DNA of 64,000 nt from Petrimonas sulfuriphila (GCA_038561985.1 CP073276.1:3410001-3474000), one strand, 5' to 3'. Numbered from the stretch's first letter, positions 9,496-18,933 are shown. Made by a program: numbers and translations. The notes: generated from the sequence alone by a model not told the origin.

Positions 9496-10989
9496 ATGAA
9501 AACAATGAACGAAAGTAAATGTATCGCAAAGTGCGGTTGCAATGCAAGCAGAAGAGATTTTTTAAAAAAAATGGGGATACTAACGGCAGGTTCTTTAGTT
9601 GCTAGCCCTCTCTTGGGAAATGACTTTATTTCTTTTGCCAAAGAGAACGGAGTGATCATGCCGGTTATCCGCGGATATGGACCAGCTTCAAATTATATAC
9701 CAAAAATAAAGGTAGCATTTGTAAGAAGAAAAGGAGAATATGGCATGGCCTGGCCCGGAGCGGTGTATGATGGTGAAGCTTCAAGAAAAAAATATACAGA
9801 ACAGTTAAAGCTCGAGTCAAAAAAAATAGGGGTATCATTGGAAATCAAAGATAGTCCAATACATAGCTTGGAAGAGGCTGACTTGTGGTTGCAAGAAGCA
9901 AAAGAAGATGAAGCTGATGGTTTATTGGTTATGGTGCATGATCGTCAGCAACATGCTTGGCCAACCGCTCAAAAAGCAGCGGAATCGGGAATTCCAACTA
10001 TAATTTTCTCACCGCTTGGAACATCTTTTACCACCAATACAGCTAACTTGGCAAATAAATCAGGTAGTGTTACCTACTCTACAGATGACTTCAACCAAGC
10101 TCTCTTTGGACTAAGAATGCTGAAAGCAGGAACTCGCATGAAGCGTTCACGGTGTGTTGTAATAAAGGGTGAAGAAAGAAAAGAGACCTTATTGAGTGCC
10201 GATACAGGCATAACACTACAGTATGTTCCAGCTAATACCTTTATAAAAGCGTACAATTCCATGCCGGTAAATAACGAAGTCATTAAATTGGCTGAAGATT
10301 ATTTAAAGCAAGCGAAAGATATAAGATTGGCCAGTCGTCAGGATGTTATTAACGGTATAAAAAGTTATTTGGTGGCAGGAAAAATTCTTGAAAATGAAAA
10401 GGCAGACGCCATCTCTATGGACTGCTTGGGAGCGCTTGGCAATATCGACGTAAGCCTGCCCTGTATTTCCTGGTCGAGAATGAACGATGATGGCATTCCG
10501 GCAGCATGTGAAGCTGATCACGGTGCAATTGCCGCTCACATTTTAGTGCAATACTTATTCGACAAACCCGGATTTCAACAGGATCCGGTTGCTGATACTG
10601 CAGACGACACATTGATTGGCGCACACTGTTCTTGTCCTACACGTTTGAACGGTATTGATACTCCTCCCGAACCGTTCGATTTGATCCACCATCATGGTAA
10701 TAGAGACGCTGTTCCACGAACAATTTGGAAAATCGGGCAAAGAGTCACACTCCTCGATTTCATTCCTAATGAAGAAAAATCTCAACTTCTGTTCTCTACA
10801 GGAACCGTTGTTGACAACTTAAGTGTTCCTCCTTCAGGTGGCTGTGTAGTTTCGGTCAAGTTTAAAATGGATGGGGGTCAAGAAGTGCTTTCTTTCCCAG
10901 GTTTTCATCAGCTTTTCTTTTACGGAGATTATAAAAAAGAATTAAAGGATTTCTGCCAGCTCTATAATTTTGAGGCAATGATAGTTTAA
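9496..10989 (+). CDS. Tat-exported protein of the L-fucose/L-arabinose isomerase-like fold
   Basis: 497 residues. A twin-arginine signal (SRRDFLKKMGILTAGS, Arg pair at 19-20) predicts export of a folded protein to the periplasm. The body begins KVAFVRRKGEYGMAWPG, then has alternating alpha/beta segments (DGLLVMVHD, GIPTIIFSPLG, ADAISMDCLGALGN) and a closing beta-rich domain (GIDTPPEPFDLIHHHGNR, GGCVVSVKF). This is the layout of fucose/arabinose isomerase-like proteins. Candidate metal or substrate ligands are the acidic and His residues in ACEADHGAIAAH and LIHHHGNR; I cannot prove isomerase activity. It lies 16 bases after the discoidin lipoprotein and before a Tat oxidoreductase, suggesting sugar conversion in the periplasm before uptake. 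Confidence 0.7.
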   Translation: MKTMNESKCIAKCGCNASRRDFLKKMGILTAGSLVASPLLGNDFISFAKENGVIMPVIRGYGPASNYIPKIKVAFVRRKGEYGMAWPGAVYDGEASRKKYTEQLKLESKKIGVSLEIKDSPIHSLEEADLWLQEAKEDEADGLLVMVHDRQQHAWPTAQKAAESGIPTIIFSPLGTSFTTNTANLANKSGSVTYSTDDFNQALFGLRMLKAGTRMKRSRCVVIKGEERKETLLSADTGITLQYVPANTFIKAYNSMPVNNEVIKLAEDYLKQAKDIRLASRQDVINGIKSYLVAGKILENEKADAISMDCLGALGNIDVSLPCISWSRMNDDGIPAACEADHGAIAAHILVQYLFDKPGFQQDPVADTADDTLIGAHCSCPTRLNGIDTPPEPFDLIHHHGNRDAVPRTIWKIGQRVTLLDFIPNEEKSQLLFSTGTVVDNLSVPPSGGCVVSVKFKMDGGQEVLSFPGFHQLFFYGDYKKELKDFCQLYNFEAMIV

Positions 10990-11183
10990 TCAAAAAAAAA
11001 CATCTTTATCAATGAACATACTTAGATATTTATTGCCATTCAAGAATATTAAAATAAGAAGTTCAGATAAGATCAATTTCATATCCTTGACATTATTCTG
11101 ATTGGTGAAACAAAAATATATCTATGGACTTTTAGTTATAAGGTACATATAGAAAATTAGTGATTATTTGGAATAACATTAAA

Positions 11184-12545
11184 ATGAAAAGACGTGATTT
11201 TTTAACAAACTCAGCTCTATTGGGAGCTGCAATTCCGTTGGGCATGGCAACCCCGACCATTATAACATCGTGCTCGGACAAAGACAGAAAAAGTTCCGAC
11301 AAAATTTATTCTGCCGAAAAATTGGGTATGTTCTCATTTGTGGAAACTGCGCCTGATGGCAGGCCGCTAAAAGCAGCTCTTATAGGTTGCGGCAATCGAG
11401 GAACCGGGGCAGCAAGCCAATTTTTAGAATCGGGGCCGAACGTTTCGGTCGTTGCATTGGCAGACGTATTCCCCGACCGGATAGAGGCCTGCCGTAAAGT
11501 TCTTCTGGAGAAGTTTAACAACAAGATTGAGGACAATAACTGTTTCATAGGGTTTGACGCATATCAGAAAATCATGGATATGTCGGATGTGGACATTGTA
11601 TTATTATGCACACCTACTCATTTCAGGCCAAATCACTTTAAGTCGGCTATAGAAGCGGAAAAACATGTATTTATGGAAAAGCCGTGTGCAGTTGATCCTA
11701 CCGGAATTCGCACTGTGATTGCCACCTCTAAAATAGCCACGACTAAAGGTTTAACCGTAGTTACTGGGAATCAGCGCAGGCATCGTCGTGATTATTGGGA
11801 AGCTTATATTCAAGTACGAAACGGAATTATTGGCAACATCGTATCCGCTGCTTCACATTGGAATCAAGGAGCATTATGGGACGTAAAACGCCGTTCTGGC
11901 TGGAGTGACATGGAATATTGTATTAAGAACTGGTTTAATATAAAATGGCTAAGTGGAGATCATATTCTTGATCAGGGTATTCACAATATTGATGTTATTA
12001 CTTGGTTTATGGGAGAACAACCCGTAAAAGCTATTGGTTATGGAGGACGTGCCCGCCGGCTGTCAGGCGATATATTTGATTTTTTTAGTATTGATTATTA
12101 CTATAATAATAACAGACGGATGTTGCATACCTCACGTCAAATTGACGGATGCGACGGAAACGTATCTGAACAAATTTTAGGAACAAAAGGAATTACCCGA
12201 CTAAACGACCACAACGAAATCAAGATATTAGATTGGAACGGAAATGTATTGTGGGAATATGACTACCAAAATAAACCGATAAAAAATCCTTATGAACAAG
12301 AACATATACATTTGGTTGAATCCATCCGTTTAAACAGAAAAATAAATCAGGCAGAAGATCTAGCTTACTCCAATTTGGTCGCTATTTTAGGAAGAGAAGC
12401 TGCTTACACGGGCAAATCAATAACTTGGGATGAAATTACAGCTTCAGACCTTCGGTATGGACCCGAGAAATATGAGATGGGTGATTTGCCGGATTATCAT
12501 GAGGGACTAATTCCAATTCCAGGTAAAAATCCTAAAATACTATAA
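11184..12545 (+). CDS. Gfo/Idh/MocA-family oxidoreductase with Tat and lipobox signal
   Basis: NAD(P)-dependent sugar dehydrogenase-like protein, 453 residues. The ATG at 11184 starts at MKRRDFLTN, a twin-arginine motif. The signal ends in IITSC, a lipobox, so it is probably a Tat-exported lipoprotein. The GTG at 11160 would put eight residues before the motif. The Rossmann motif ALIGCGNRGTGA is near residue 65, EKPCAVDP (the catalytic-lysine EKP motif) near 165, and DHILDQGIHNIDVITWFMG near 265. This is the usual layout of the family, including the exported Bacteroidetes branch. Finding a cofactor-loaded redox enzyme outside the cytoplasm next to an exported isomerase-like protein suggests that sugar is modified before import. 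A 194-base gap precedes it. Confidence 0.88.
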   Translation: MKRRDFLTNSALLGAAIPLGMATPTIITSCSDKDRKSSDKIYSAEKLGMFSFVETAPDGRPLKAALIGCGNRGTGAASQFLESGPNVSVVALADVFPDRIEACRKVLLEKFNNKIEDNNCFIGFDAYQKIMDMSDVDIVLLCTPTHFRPNHFKSAIEAEKHVFMEKPCAVDPTGIRTVIATSKIATTKGLTVVTGNQRRHRRDYWEAYIQVRNGIIGNIVSAASHWNQGALWDVKRRSGWSDMEYCIKNWFNIKWLSGDHILDQGIHNIDVITWFMGEQPVKAIGYGGRARRLSGDIFDFFSIDYYYNNNRRMLHTSRQIDGCDGNVSEQILGTKGITRLNDHNEIKILDWNGNVLWEYDYQNKPIKNPYEQEHIHLVESIRLNRKINQAEDLAYSNLVAILGREAAYTGKSITWDEITASDLRYGPEKYEMGDLPDYHEGLIPIPGKNPKIL

Positions 12546-12643
12546 TAATTCATGTTATAATGGTTACAGACTTGTATCGGCCCCCTTACGTAGCTTGATT
12601 TATAAAAAAATGACTGCGAAAATAATGAAACTGATGAGGTAAT

Positions 12644-14434
12644 ATGACTACCGTAATTTCTAACATTAGAATAAATAAAAAAATATTAAGTGCGTTTTCT
12701 TTAGCATACCTGATTATAACTATTATATCTTGCAGCGAGAATAAACCTGATATTCCTGCAATAGACCTGAAACTGGATAAATCAGCCGTCACTCTCAAAA
12801 GAGGGAAAACGGTTGCCGTTACAATTGAATCGGGAAACGGGGGATATAGCGTCGCAACCAAGGACGAAAAAATTGCTACCGCCTCCGTAAATGAAAATAT
12901 AGTGACCATCCAGGCAGTTGGCGAAGGAATGACAACCATTACCGTGACCGACAAGCAGCAGAAAAAGGCAATTATAAATGTTATTGTTCCCTATGCTAGT
13001 TTGAAACTGGATAAATCAGCCGTCACCCTCAAAAGAGGGAAAACAATTGCCGTTACAATTGAATCGGGAAACGGGGGATATAGCGTCACTACCATGGACG
13101 AAAAAATTGCCACCGCCTCCGTAAATGAAAATATTGTGACTATCCAGGCAGTTGGCGAAGGGGTGACAGTTATTACCATAATTGATTCAAGAGAAAATAC
13201 AACAAACATCAATGTAAATGTTGTTATAGCTAATTCTGACTTATGGGAAATTAAAAATGGAAAATTCTATGATGATGATGAATGGATTTTTCTAAAGATT
13301 GCCAAACCTTTGAGGGATTTTTCAAACGCCTCACAAGTCGATAAGCTTATCTCGGAATTGGATATATTACAATCGAAAGGGTATAATACGATTGAAATAA
13401 ATTGTTACTGGCATCATTTCGACCATAATGGAGATGGTATTCCTGACAAATCGCTGGCTCCGCTAAACTGGCTAATCAATGCCATTTATAAAAAAGGAAT
13501 GTACCCTTGCCTTTCATTGGAGACCTATGCGGTTGGTGGAGGAACCATACCTTCCGGCTTTTGGGACCGTAACCCGGACGCTTATGCAATTGATGACAAA
13601 GGAAATAGAGTGAAAGATACCGAATATGGCTTTGGATCGTCTGTTGTGTCAATATTTCACTCTGGATATCGATCAACGGTTCATGAATTCATTAAAAACA
13701 TGGCTAAAGGAGTCGATACAGATAAAATTCTCTATTTTGAAACAACAGTCGAACCACAATATATGGGATCGATCGCACTCTGTTATAGTAAAATGGCGAA
13801 AAAAGAGTACGAAAAATGGCGCGAAGAAAATCAGATAACCGACCCTGAGTCAGAAATGCCTCCTACTTTCCCTATTCCCGCCTCATTCGTGAAGAATCCT
13901 ACATGGAATAAATTCAGGGCGCAGTTCCTGGCAAAATGGGTCAATGAAGACGCAGCTGCTTATCGAAGCATAGCGGGGGAAAAAGCATATGTTGCTGTTG
14001 ATTACTTGGATGCAAACGAAAATGTACAGTATCTAAGAATGGGTGACCCAATTGAGTTCTTGACACACCTTACTGAGGCAAATATTATTCAAGTAAATTG
14101 GAGTTGGTATTTTCCAAACAATACACCCAATCAAAAAGCCTACAACAGAGTATGGAAAGTACTCAACGAACACAGCCGGGACTGGGTTGTATCGGAGCAT
14201 ATGACTTTTAATGGTAGCGATTTTGTGAATTACACCGAATTGCAATTGAATAGAATATTGGAAAACACATTGAAACAAGGAACACGATTTGGTTGGGAGT
14301 TTGTGAATGTATCGAATAACAGTAGAGATAACTTCAGTCTTTATGAAGACGACTGGGCTCCCAAAAAGGTGATTAAGTCCGTGGATAACCGTTGGGAGTA
14401 TTGGTTGGAACGGATACATACTACAGAACCATAA
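12644..14434 (+). CDS. Lipoprotein with two BIG2 Ig-like repeats and a glycosidase-like TIM barrel
   Basis: 596 residues. The signal ends at lipobox IITIISC, Cys about 30. Residues 42-197 are two bacterial Ig-like (BIG2) repeats of 78 residues each, nearly identical. From about 200 to the end is a TIM-barrel-like domain: GYNTIEINCYWHHFDHNGDG, YPCLSLETYAVGGG, ILYFETTVEPQYMGS, NIIQVNWSWYFPN and a final GTRFGWEFVN. It resembles GH42- and DUF4434-like barrels. ETTVEP (Glu) and GWEF (Glu) are candidate catalytic acids, but I did not match it to a named GH family. As the last gene of the locus it is the only plausible surface glycoside hydrolase in view. Confidence 0.8.
   Translation: MTTVISNIRINKKILSAFSLAYLIITIISCSENKPDIPAIDLKLDKSAVTLKRGKTVAVTIESGNGGYSVATKDEKIATASVNENIVTIQAVGEGMTTITVTDKQQKKAIINVIVPYASLKLDKSAVTLKRGKTIAVTIESGNGGYSVTTMDEKIATASVNENIVTIQAVGEGVTVITIIDSRENTTNINVNVVIANSDLWEIKNGKFYDDDEWIFLKIAKPLRDFSNASQVDKLISELDILQSKGYNTIEINCYWHHFDHNGDGIPDKSLAPLNWLINAIYKKGMYPCLSLETYAVGGGTIPSGFWDRNPDAYAIDDKGNRVKDTEYGFGSSVVSIFHSGYRSTVHEFIKNMAKGVDTDKILYFETTVEPQYMGSIALCYSKMAKKEYEKWREENQITDPESEMPPTFPIPASFVKNPTWNKFRAQFLAKWVNEDAAAYRSIAGEKAYVAVDYLDANENVQYLRMGDPIEFLTHLTEANIIQVNWSWYFPNNTPNQKAYNRVWKVLNEHSRDWVVSEHMTFNGSDFVNYTELQLNRILENTLKQGTRFGWEFVNVSNNSRDNFSLYEDDWAPKKVIKSVDNRWEYWLERIHTTEP
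12767..13234 (+). repeat. Tandem 234-bp repeat encoding two BIG2 domains
   Basis: Unit 1 is 12767-13000 and unit 2 is 13001-13234. At protein level residues such as LKLDKSAVTLKRGKT, AVTIESGNGGYSV and NENIVTIQAVGEG recur unchanged, and the DNA is nearly identical in the first two thirds of each unit. The similarity falls off at the end of each unit. Confidence 0.9.
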
Positions 14435-14485
14435 GCACTCCCAATGCTCAACTCAACTAAATAACGTGAGTTTAATACAAGAAAA

Positions 14486-14523
14486 TAGCATAGTAGCTAA
14501 AGCTAATAATAACTACTATGCTA
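14486..14523. terminator. Hairpin between convergent genes, probable bidirectional terminator
   Basis: TAGCATAGTAG at 14486-14496 pairs perfectly with CTACTATGCTA at 14513-14523, with a 16-base loop. The stem is AT-rich and has no long T run, so termination is inferred mainly from its place between the last gene of the glycan locus and nrdJ. Confidence 0.5.
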
Positions 14524-14596
14524 AACAAAAGTTTAAAAGGAATTTCTTTGTTTGATATTTTTACAATTCGTTTACAAACCATTAATTACTATCCTT

Positions 14597-17140
14597 TCAT
14601 CCGCACTTCGAAGCTCCGCAGTTGCGGCATTTGAGGCATCCCTCTTCAAAGACCAGCGATTCGAAGCCGCATACGGGACATTTCTGGCCTTTCGCTTCGG
14701 TTTCGTTGGGTAGATAGCGCTTCAACGCCCGTTCAACGCCGTTCTTCCACGTGTTGATGGTTTCGCTGTCCAATTCCAATCCCGATACCAGCTTGATCAC
14801 CTGATCGATAGGCATGCCGTAACGCAGCACCCCCGAAATCAGTTTCGCGTAGTTCCAGAACTCCGGATTGAACTTCCCGTCCAGCCCTTCAATGGTTACC
14901 TTGTACCCCCTCCGGTTTTGGAACTGGAAATCGTAATGCTTGCGTCCGTCACTGTCGTACGCTTTGATGATCTTCCCGGAGGTAACGTTTTTGGGCACCA
15001 TGATGCCATCATCCTCATCGTTGATACCTGTAAAGATCTCGTAAGGCCTTCCGTTCAGCAACCCGATAAAAGCAATCCACTTCTCTTTGTTGTTCTGGAA
15101 TTTAATCACATCGGCATCCAGTTCGGTAGGACGGGAAGTGACGACCTGCGGCAGTTCGTAACAATCTTCATTCTCCTTCTCTTCCTCCTTGTTGTCGTTT
15201 GTGATAAGCACACCCGAGCGTGACCCGTCGCGATACACCGTACATCCCTTACAACCGCTTTTCCAGGCTTCCATATAAAGCTCACCCACAAGTTCCTCGG
15301 TCACATCGCCGGGCAGGTTGATGGTTACGCTGATGCTGTGATCCACCCATTTTTGCACGCGCCCCTGCATACGCACCTTCATGAGCCAGTCCACGTCGTT
15401 GGAAGTGGCCTTGTAGTATGGTGATTTCTCAACCAGCTCGTCGATCTCTTCGTTCGAATACTTTTTCGCAGTAGGGTAATCGTTTGCTTCCATCCAGTCC
15501 ACGAATTTGTGGTGAAAGACCACGTATTCCTCCCACGAATCGCCGTTTTCATCCACGAAATCGATTTTCACGTCCTTATCGCTCGGATTTACCTTGCGGC
15601 GACGCTTGTAGACCGGCATAAAAACGGGTTCTATTCCCGATGTGGTCTGCGACATCAAGCTGGTTGTTCCCGTAGGGGCAATGGTCAGGCAGGCAATGTT
15701 ACGGCGCCCCTGTTTTACCATATCCTTGTAAAGCTGGGGATTCTCTTTCTTGAGCCTGTTCACAAACGGGTTGTTCTTCTCCCTTTCGGCATCATAGACT
15801 TTAAATGCTCCACGTTCTTTCGCCATCTCCACCGAGGAAGCATAAGCGTTGAGCGCCACCATCTTATGCACCCTCTCCGAGAAGTCGTTTCCTTCTTCCG
15901 ACCCGTAGCGGATTCCCAAAGCGGCGAGCATATCGCCTTCGGCAGTTATACCTACCCCTGTGCGACGGCCTTCAAGCGTTTTCCTGCGGATTTTCTCCCA
16001 CAAATTACGCTCCGAGGATTTTACCTCTTCCGATTCGGGGTCGCTGTTGATCTTGTCGAGAATCTTGTCGATCTTTTCCGACTCCAGATCGATAATATCG
16101 TCCATAATGCGCTGAGCCAGACGAACGTGTTTTCCGAAAAGCTCAAAATCGAAACGGGCATTTTCCTTGAACGGGTTCACCACGTAAGAATAGAGGTTGA
16201 TTGCCAGCAGGCGGCAGCTGTCGTAAGGGCACAACGGAATTTCACCGCAAGGATTGGTTGAAACCGTCTGGAAACCCAGGTCGGCATAACAATCGGGAAC
16301 CGATTCACGGATAATCGTGTCCCAGAACAACACCCCCGGCTCGGCCGAACGCCATGCGTTATGCACAATTTTTTCCCAAAGCTCCTGTGCGTTTATCGTT
16401 TTTTCGTATTTTGGCGTGTCCGAATCAATGGGATACTTTTGAACGTACGGTTTTCCTTCGGAGGCAGCTTTCATGAAATCATCATCGATTTTCACCGAAA
16501 TATTGGCTCCGGTAACTTTTCCCTGCTCCAGTTTAGCGTCGATAAAATCCTCCGCATCGGGATGCTTGATGGAAACACTCAGCATCAGTGCGCCCCGACG
16601 TCCGTCCTGCGCCACTTCGCGCGTGGAATTGGAATACCTTTCCATGAACGGAACCAGCCCCGTAGACGTGAGTGCGGAATTCTTAACGGGCGATCCCTTG
16701 GGACGGATGTGCGACAGGTCATGCCCCACTCCACCACGACGCTTCATCAGCTGCACCTGTTCTTCATCGATACGGATGATCGCTCCGTAAGAGTCGGCGC
16801 TGCCACCCATCCCGATCACAAAACAGTTGGACAACGATGCTACCTGAAAATCGTTTCCGATCCCCGTCATCGGGCTTCCCTGCGGAATGATGTATTTAAA
16901 CTGGTCAAACAAGTCGAACAATTCTTTTTCGCTCAACGGATTGGCGTATTTTTTCTCGATTCTTCCCACTTCGTTTGCCAGCCTCCAATGCATATCTTCA
17001 GGCGTCTTCTCGTAGATATTGCCTTCACTGTCCTTCAAAGCGTACTTGCTGACCCAAACCTTTGCAGCCAGTTCATCGCCTCTAAAATACTCCAACGATG
17101 CATTATAAGCCTCGTCGAAAGTATAAATTTCTTTCTTCAT
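14597..17140 (-). CDS. nrdJ: Adenosylcobalamin-dependent (class II) ribonucleoside-diphosphate reductase
   Basis: Makes deoxyribonucleotides using a B12-derived thiyl radical, so it works with or without oxygen. 847 residues from ATG 17140 (a TTG lies one codon upstream). GSPMTGIGN near 90 and STNPCGEIPLCPYDSCRL near 295 are the active-site segments, with the Cys of NPCGE as the expected radical site. IAPTGTTSLM near 490 is the phosphate-binding region. The C-terminus has the redox/zinc segment CPVCGF...CLKCRNCGASKCG. The length and the C-terminal cysteine cluster fit the long NrdJ form. No cobalamin riboswitch was recognised upstream. It stands alone on the minus strand. Confidence 0.96.
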   Translation of the reverse strand: MKKEIYTFDEAYNASLEYFRGDELAAKVWVSKYALKDSEGNIYEKTPEDMHWRLANEVGRIEKKYANPLSEKELFDLFDQFKYIIPQGSPMTGIGNDFQVASLSNCFVIGMGGSADSYGAIIRIDEEQVQLMKRRGGVGHDLSHIRPKGSPVKNSALTSTGLVPFMERYSNSTREVAQDGRRGALMLSVSIKHPDAEDFIDAKLEQGKVTGANISVKIDDDFMKAASEGKPYVQKYPIDSDTPKYEKTINAQELWEKIVHNAWRSAEPGVLFWDTIIRESVPDCYADLGFQTVSTNPCGEIPLCPYDSCRLLAINLYSYVVNPFKENARFDFELFGKHVRLAQRIMDDIIDLESEKIDKILDKINSDPESEEVKSSERNLWEKIRRKTLEGRRTGVGITAEGDMLAALGIRYGSEEGNDFSERVHKMVALNAYASSVEMAKERGAFKVYDAEREKNNPFVNRLKKENPQLYKDMVKQGRRNIACLTIAPTGTTSLMSQTTSGIEPVFMPVYKRRRKVNPSDKDVKIDFVDENGDSWEEYVVFHHKFVDWMEANDYPTAKKYSNEEIDELVEKSPYYKATSNDVDWLMKVRMQGRVQKWVDHSISVTINLPGDVTEELVGELYMEAWKSGCKGCTVYRDGSRSGVLITNDNKEEEKENEDCYELPQVVTSRPTELDADVIKFQNNKEKWIAFIGLLNGRPYEIFTGINDEDDGIMVPKNVTSGKIIKAYDSDGRKHYDFQFQNRRGYKVTIEGLDGKFNPEFWNYAKLISGVLRYGMPIDQVIKLVSGLELDSETINTWKNGVERALKRYLPNETEAKGQKCPVCGFESLVFEEGCLKCRNCGASKCG

Positions 17141-17243
17141 CAATTAATTTTTTTTGACCGATTAATTCAACTATTTCCCAAATAATAAAACACAACGTTT
17201 CCCACAGTATGGTTATTTGGGATTACAAGTTTAAGAAATGTTT

Positions 17244-17251
17244 CAAAGTTA
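17244..17251 (-). promoter_or_regulatory. Possible -7 element for nrdJ
   Basis: On the minus strand it reads TAACTTTG, matching TAnnTTTG. The nearest upstream TTG is 25 bases away, outside the usual 19-21, and the leader to nrdJ would be about 100 bases. Confidence 0.35.
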
Positions 17252-17440
17252 ACAAAACGAATCAATAAAAAGTTTTCAACAAAGTGTAAAGTTTTCCAAA
17301 ATATTTTTCAATACACTCATACACAGAAGATTAATTTTTATCGAAGAGTGAAAAGTTTTCTTTTTTATTAAACTCGTATATGAATCAATATATTAAGTTT
17401 TGTATCTATGGTGTACTGTGTAAACATTGAAATATAAACA

Positions 17441-17477
17441 AAAAAACACCCGACAATTGTAAACCGTTGAGTGTTTT
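17441..17477 (-). terminator. Rho-independent terminator of the serpin gene
   Basis: On the minus strand, CACTCAAC pairs with GTCGGGTG (one G-U, one mismatch) around an 11-base loop and is followed by a run of T. It lies 50 bases after the serpin stop. Confidence 0.7.
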
Positions 17478-17526
17478 AACGTTTAATAAAAAATTATTGA
17501 AAATATGAATAAATCAGGTTGTTTTT

Positions 17527-18783
17527 TTAAATATCTTTTACCGAACCCATAAACAAAATGGCACCGGTGGAATTTTCCTGAATAAGGTAAATAAAAGGTT
17601 TGTCTGCATTGAAAATTACTTTCTGCGGAATTGCGGGCATGGAGGTTAGTTCCATACCTACGGTCGTAACAGCAGCAGCTTCCGTTCCTTGCTCGTCGGT
17701 GCTGATGTAGGTATCTTGTTTTACAAAAGCAATCCGGGCCGGAAAAGCCGACATCCGGCTAAAATCGGCTGCATCGCTAAAAGCCAATCCCATCCCCATG
17801 TTTGTAAGAACTTCATTCAGCTTCTTACTGTATTTGGTTTTGAATTTCGGAAGATATAATTCCACTTCGTATTCATGCAATGCGGCTCTTATTTCTCCCC
17901 AGCACTCCTTGTCTTGCAACGCAGACACTACATCGGCCTGTTTTTTACCGCTTTTAGGCAACAGAACCAGCATACTGAATGCCTGATTTCCGTAAGGCAA
18001 CCGGACCACCTGCATGGTTTCATCTTCGGTGTAATTAAACTTAGCGGTTTGAAACATCATGTCTACCGTTTGTTTTGTACCGTTTTCGGTTGTAAACGCT
18101 TTCTTCGATGTGTTTTTTGCATCAAATCTTGCGGTCCAGCTTCCTTTGAAGTAAATTGCATTCAACAGGTACATCAGGTCATAGGCATTCGTTTTATCAA
18201 TGACCTCTTTGATCAGGTTGTTGGTATTGTCCGCTGCCCATTGGTTAATGATATCTTTCGTTACCGGAAGTGAAAAATCCACCGGCTGCACCGTTGCGTC
18301 GTAATAATCGGTATTGGTTTTGATGAAACCGGGCTGGATGGTTACGAATTTATTTGTAAAGATAGCATTGGCAATCGATAATTGGGTTGAGGGATCGGTT
18401 TTCAGTAACGCCTCCTTTAACTTTTTGTAGTAACCGTTGATGTCGTTGTCGGAATAACTTTCCATTTTCAGCGTTTTTTGCATCGTCGTTTTGGTTTCTC
18501 CCGCAGCACCGTTCCACGTCATTGCCAAAGCCATGCTCAAGCTGAAAGGAGACACCATGAAACTTTGGTCTTCCTCTTTAGTCTCCTCTTCGAAAACGTT
18601 GGAAAAAAATTCAAAAGCAAACTGCTGATCGGTTTTTACCAGCCGGGCTTCCTCGGATCGAAGTTCAATTTTCACCGGGGCCGGTAGATTTTTCGTGACT
18701 GTTTCAACACCTGATTTTTCGCAACCGTAGAAAAAGAGAATTACAAGAAGCAACAAAGCACCAACTTTTTTTATTGAGTTCAT
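17527..18783 (-). CDS. Serpin (serine protease inhibitor), lipoprotein
   Basis: Suicide inhibitor of serine or cysteine proteases, 418 residues. The signal ends in lipobox FFYGC (Cys21), so it is anchored to a membrane, probably facing outside. The serpin core is complete: FMVSPFSLSMALAMTWNGAAGET near 78, then NAIYFKGSW, LPYGNQAFSMLVLLPK, and the C-terminal NADKPFIYLI. The reactive-loop hinge reads EQGTEAAAVTT, with small residues at P12-P10 as in inhibitory members. Counting from it places P1-P1' at about Thr-Ser (GMELTS), which suggests a target other than trypsin-like proteases. It ends with its own terminator and is divergent from speA. Confidence 0.95.
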   Translation of the reverse strand: MNSIKKVGALLLLVILFFYGCEKSGVETVTKNLPAPVKIELRSEEARLVKTDQQFAFEFFSNVFEEETKEEDQSFMVSPFSLSMALAMTWNGAAGETKTTMQKTLKMESYSDNDINGYYKKLKEALLKTDPSTQLSIANAIFTNKFVTIQPGFIKTNTDYYDATVQPVDFSLPVTKDIINQWAADNTNNLIKEVIDKTNAYDLMYLLNAIYFKGSWTARFDAKNTSKKAFTTENGTKQTVDMMFQTAKFNYTEDETMQVVRLPYGNQAFSMLVLLPKSGKKQADVVSALQDKECWGEIRAALHEYEVELYLPKFKTKYSKKLNEVLTNMGMGLAFSDAADFSRMSAFPARIAFVKQDTYISTDEQGTEAAAVTTVGMELTSMPAIPQKVIFNADKPFIYLIQENSTGAILFMGSVKDI

Positions 18784-18933
18784 GTCCTTTAAAATTTTCA
18801 GGGTGATATAATTTTAGATGGGATTTCGAATAAAAAGCTGCATGCGGTATCGTTAAAAATACATAAAACAAAACTTCCTTTCTTTTTCAAAGGATGTTGT
18901 TATAAAATCCGCCTGAAAAACAAATAAATTAAT

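Larger units (their letters stand above)
17141..17526. other. AT-rich intergenic region between serpin and nrdJ
   Basis: 386 bases without a plausible gene. It contains the serpin terminator (17441-17477) and a possible -7 element for nrdJ (17244-17251). The rest is AT-rich, with several short A/T runs. No riboswitch or tRNA was seen. Confidence 0.6.

Noticed and set aside
15509-17185. Two long open frames on the plus strand opposite nrdJ
   Set aside because: They are antisense to a complete, conserved reductase and carry no family motif; the openness follows from codon bias of nrdJ.
17141-17526. Cobalamin riboswitch upstream of the B12-dependent reductase
   Set aside because: No B12-box-like core or set of conserved stems was recognised; the region is AT-rich and otherwise featureless.
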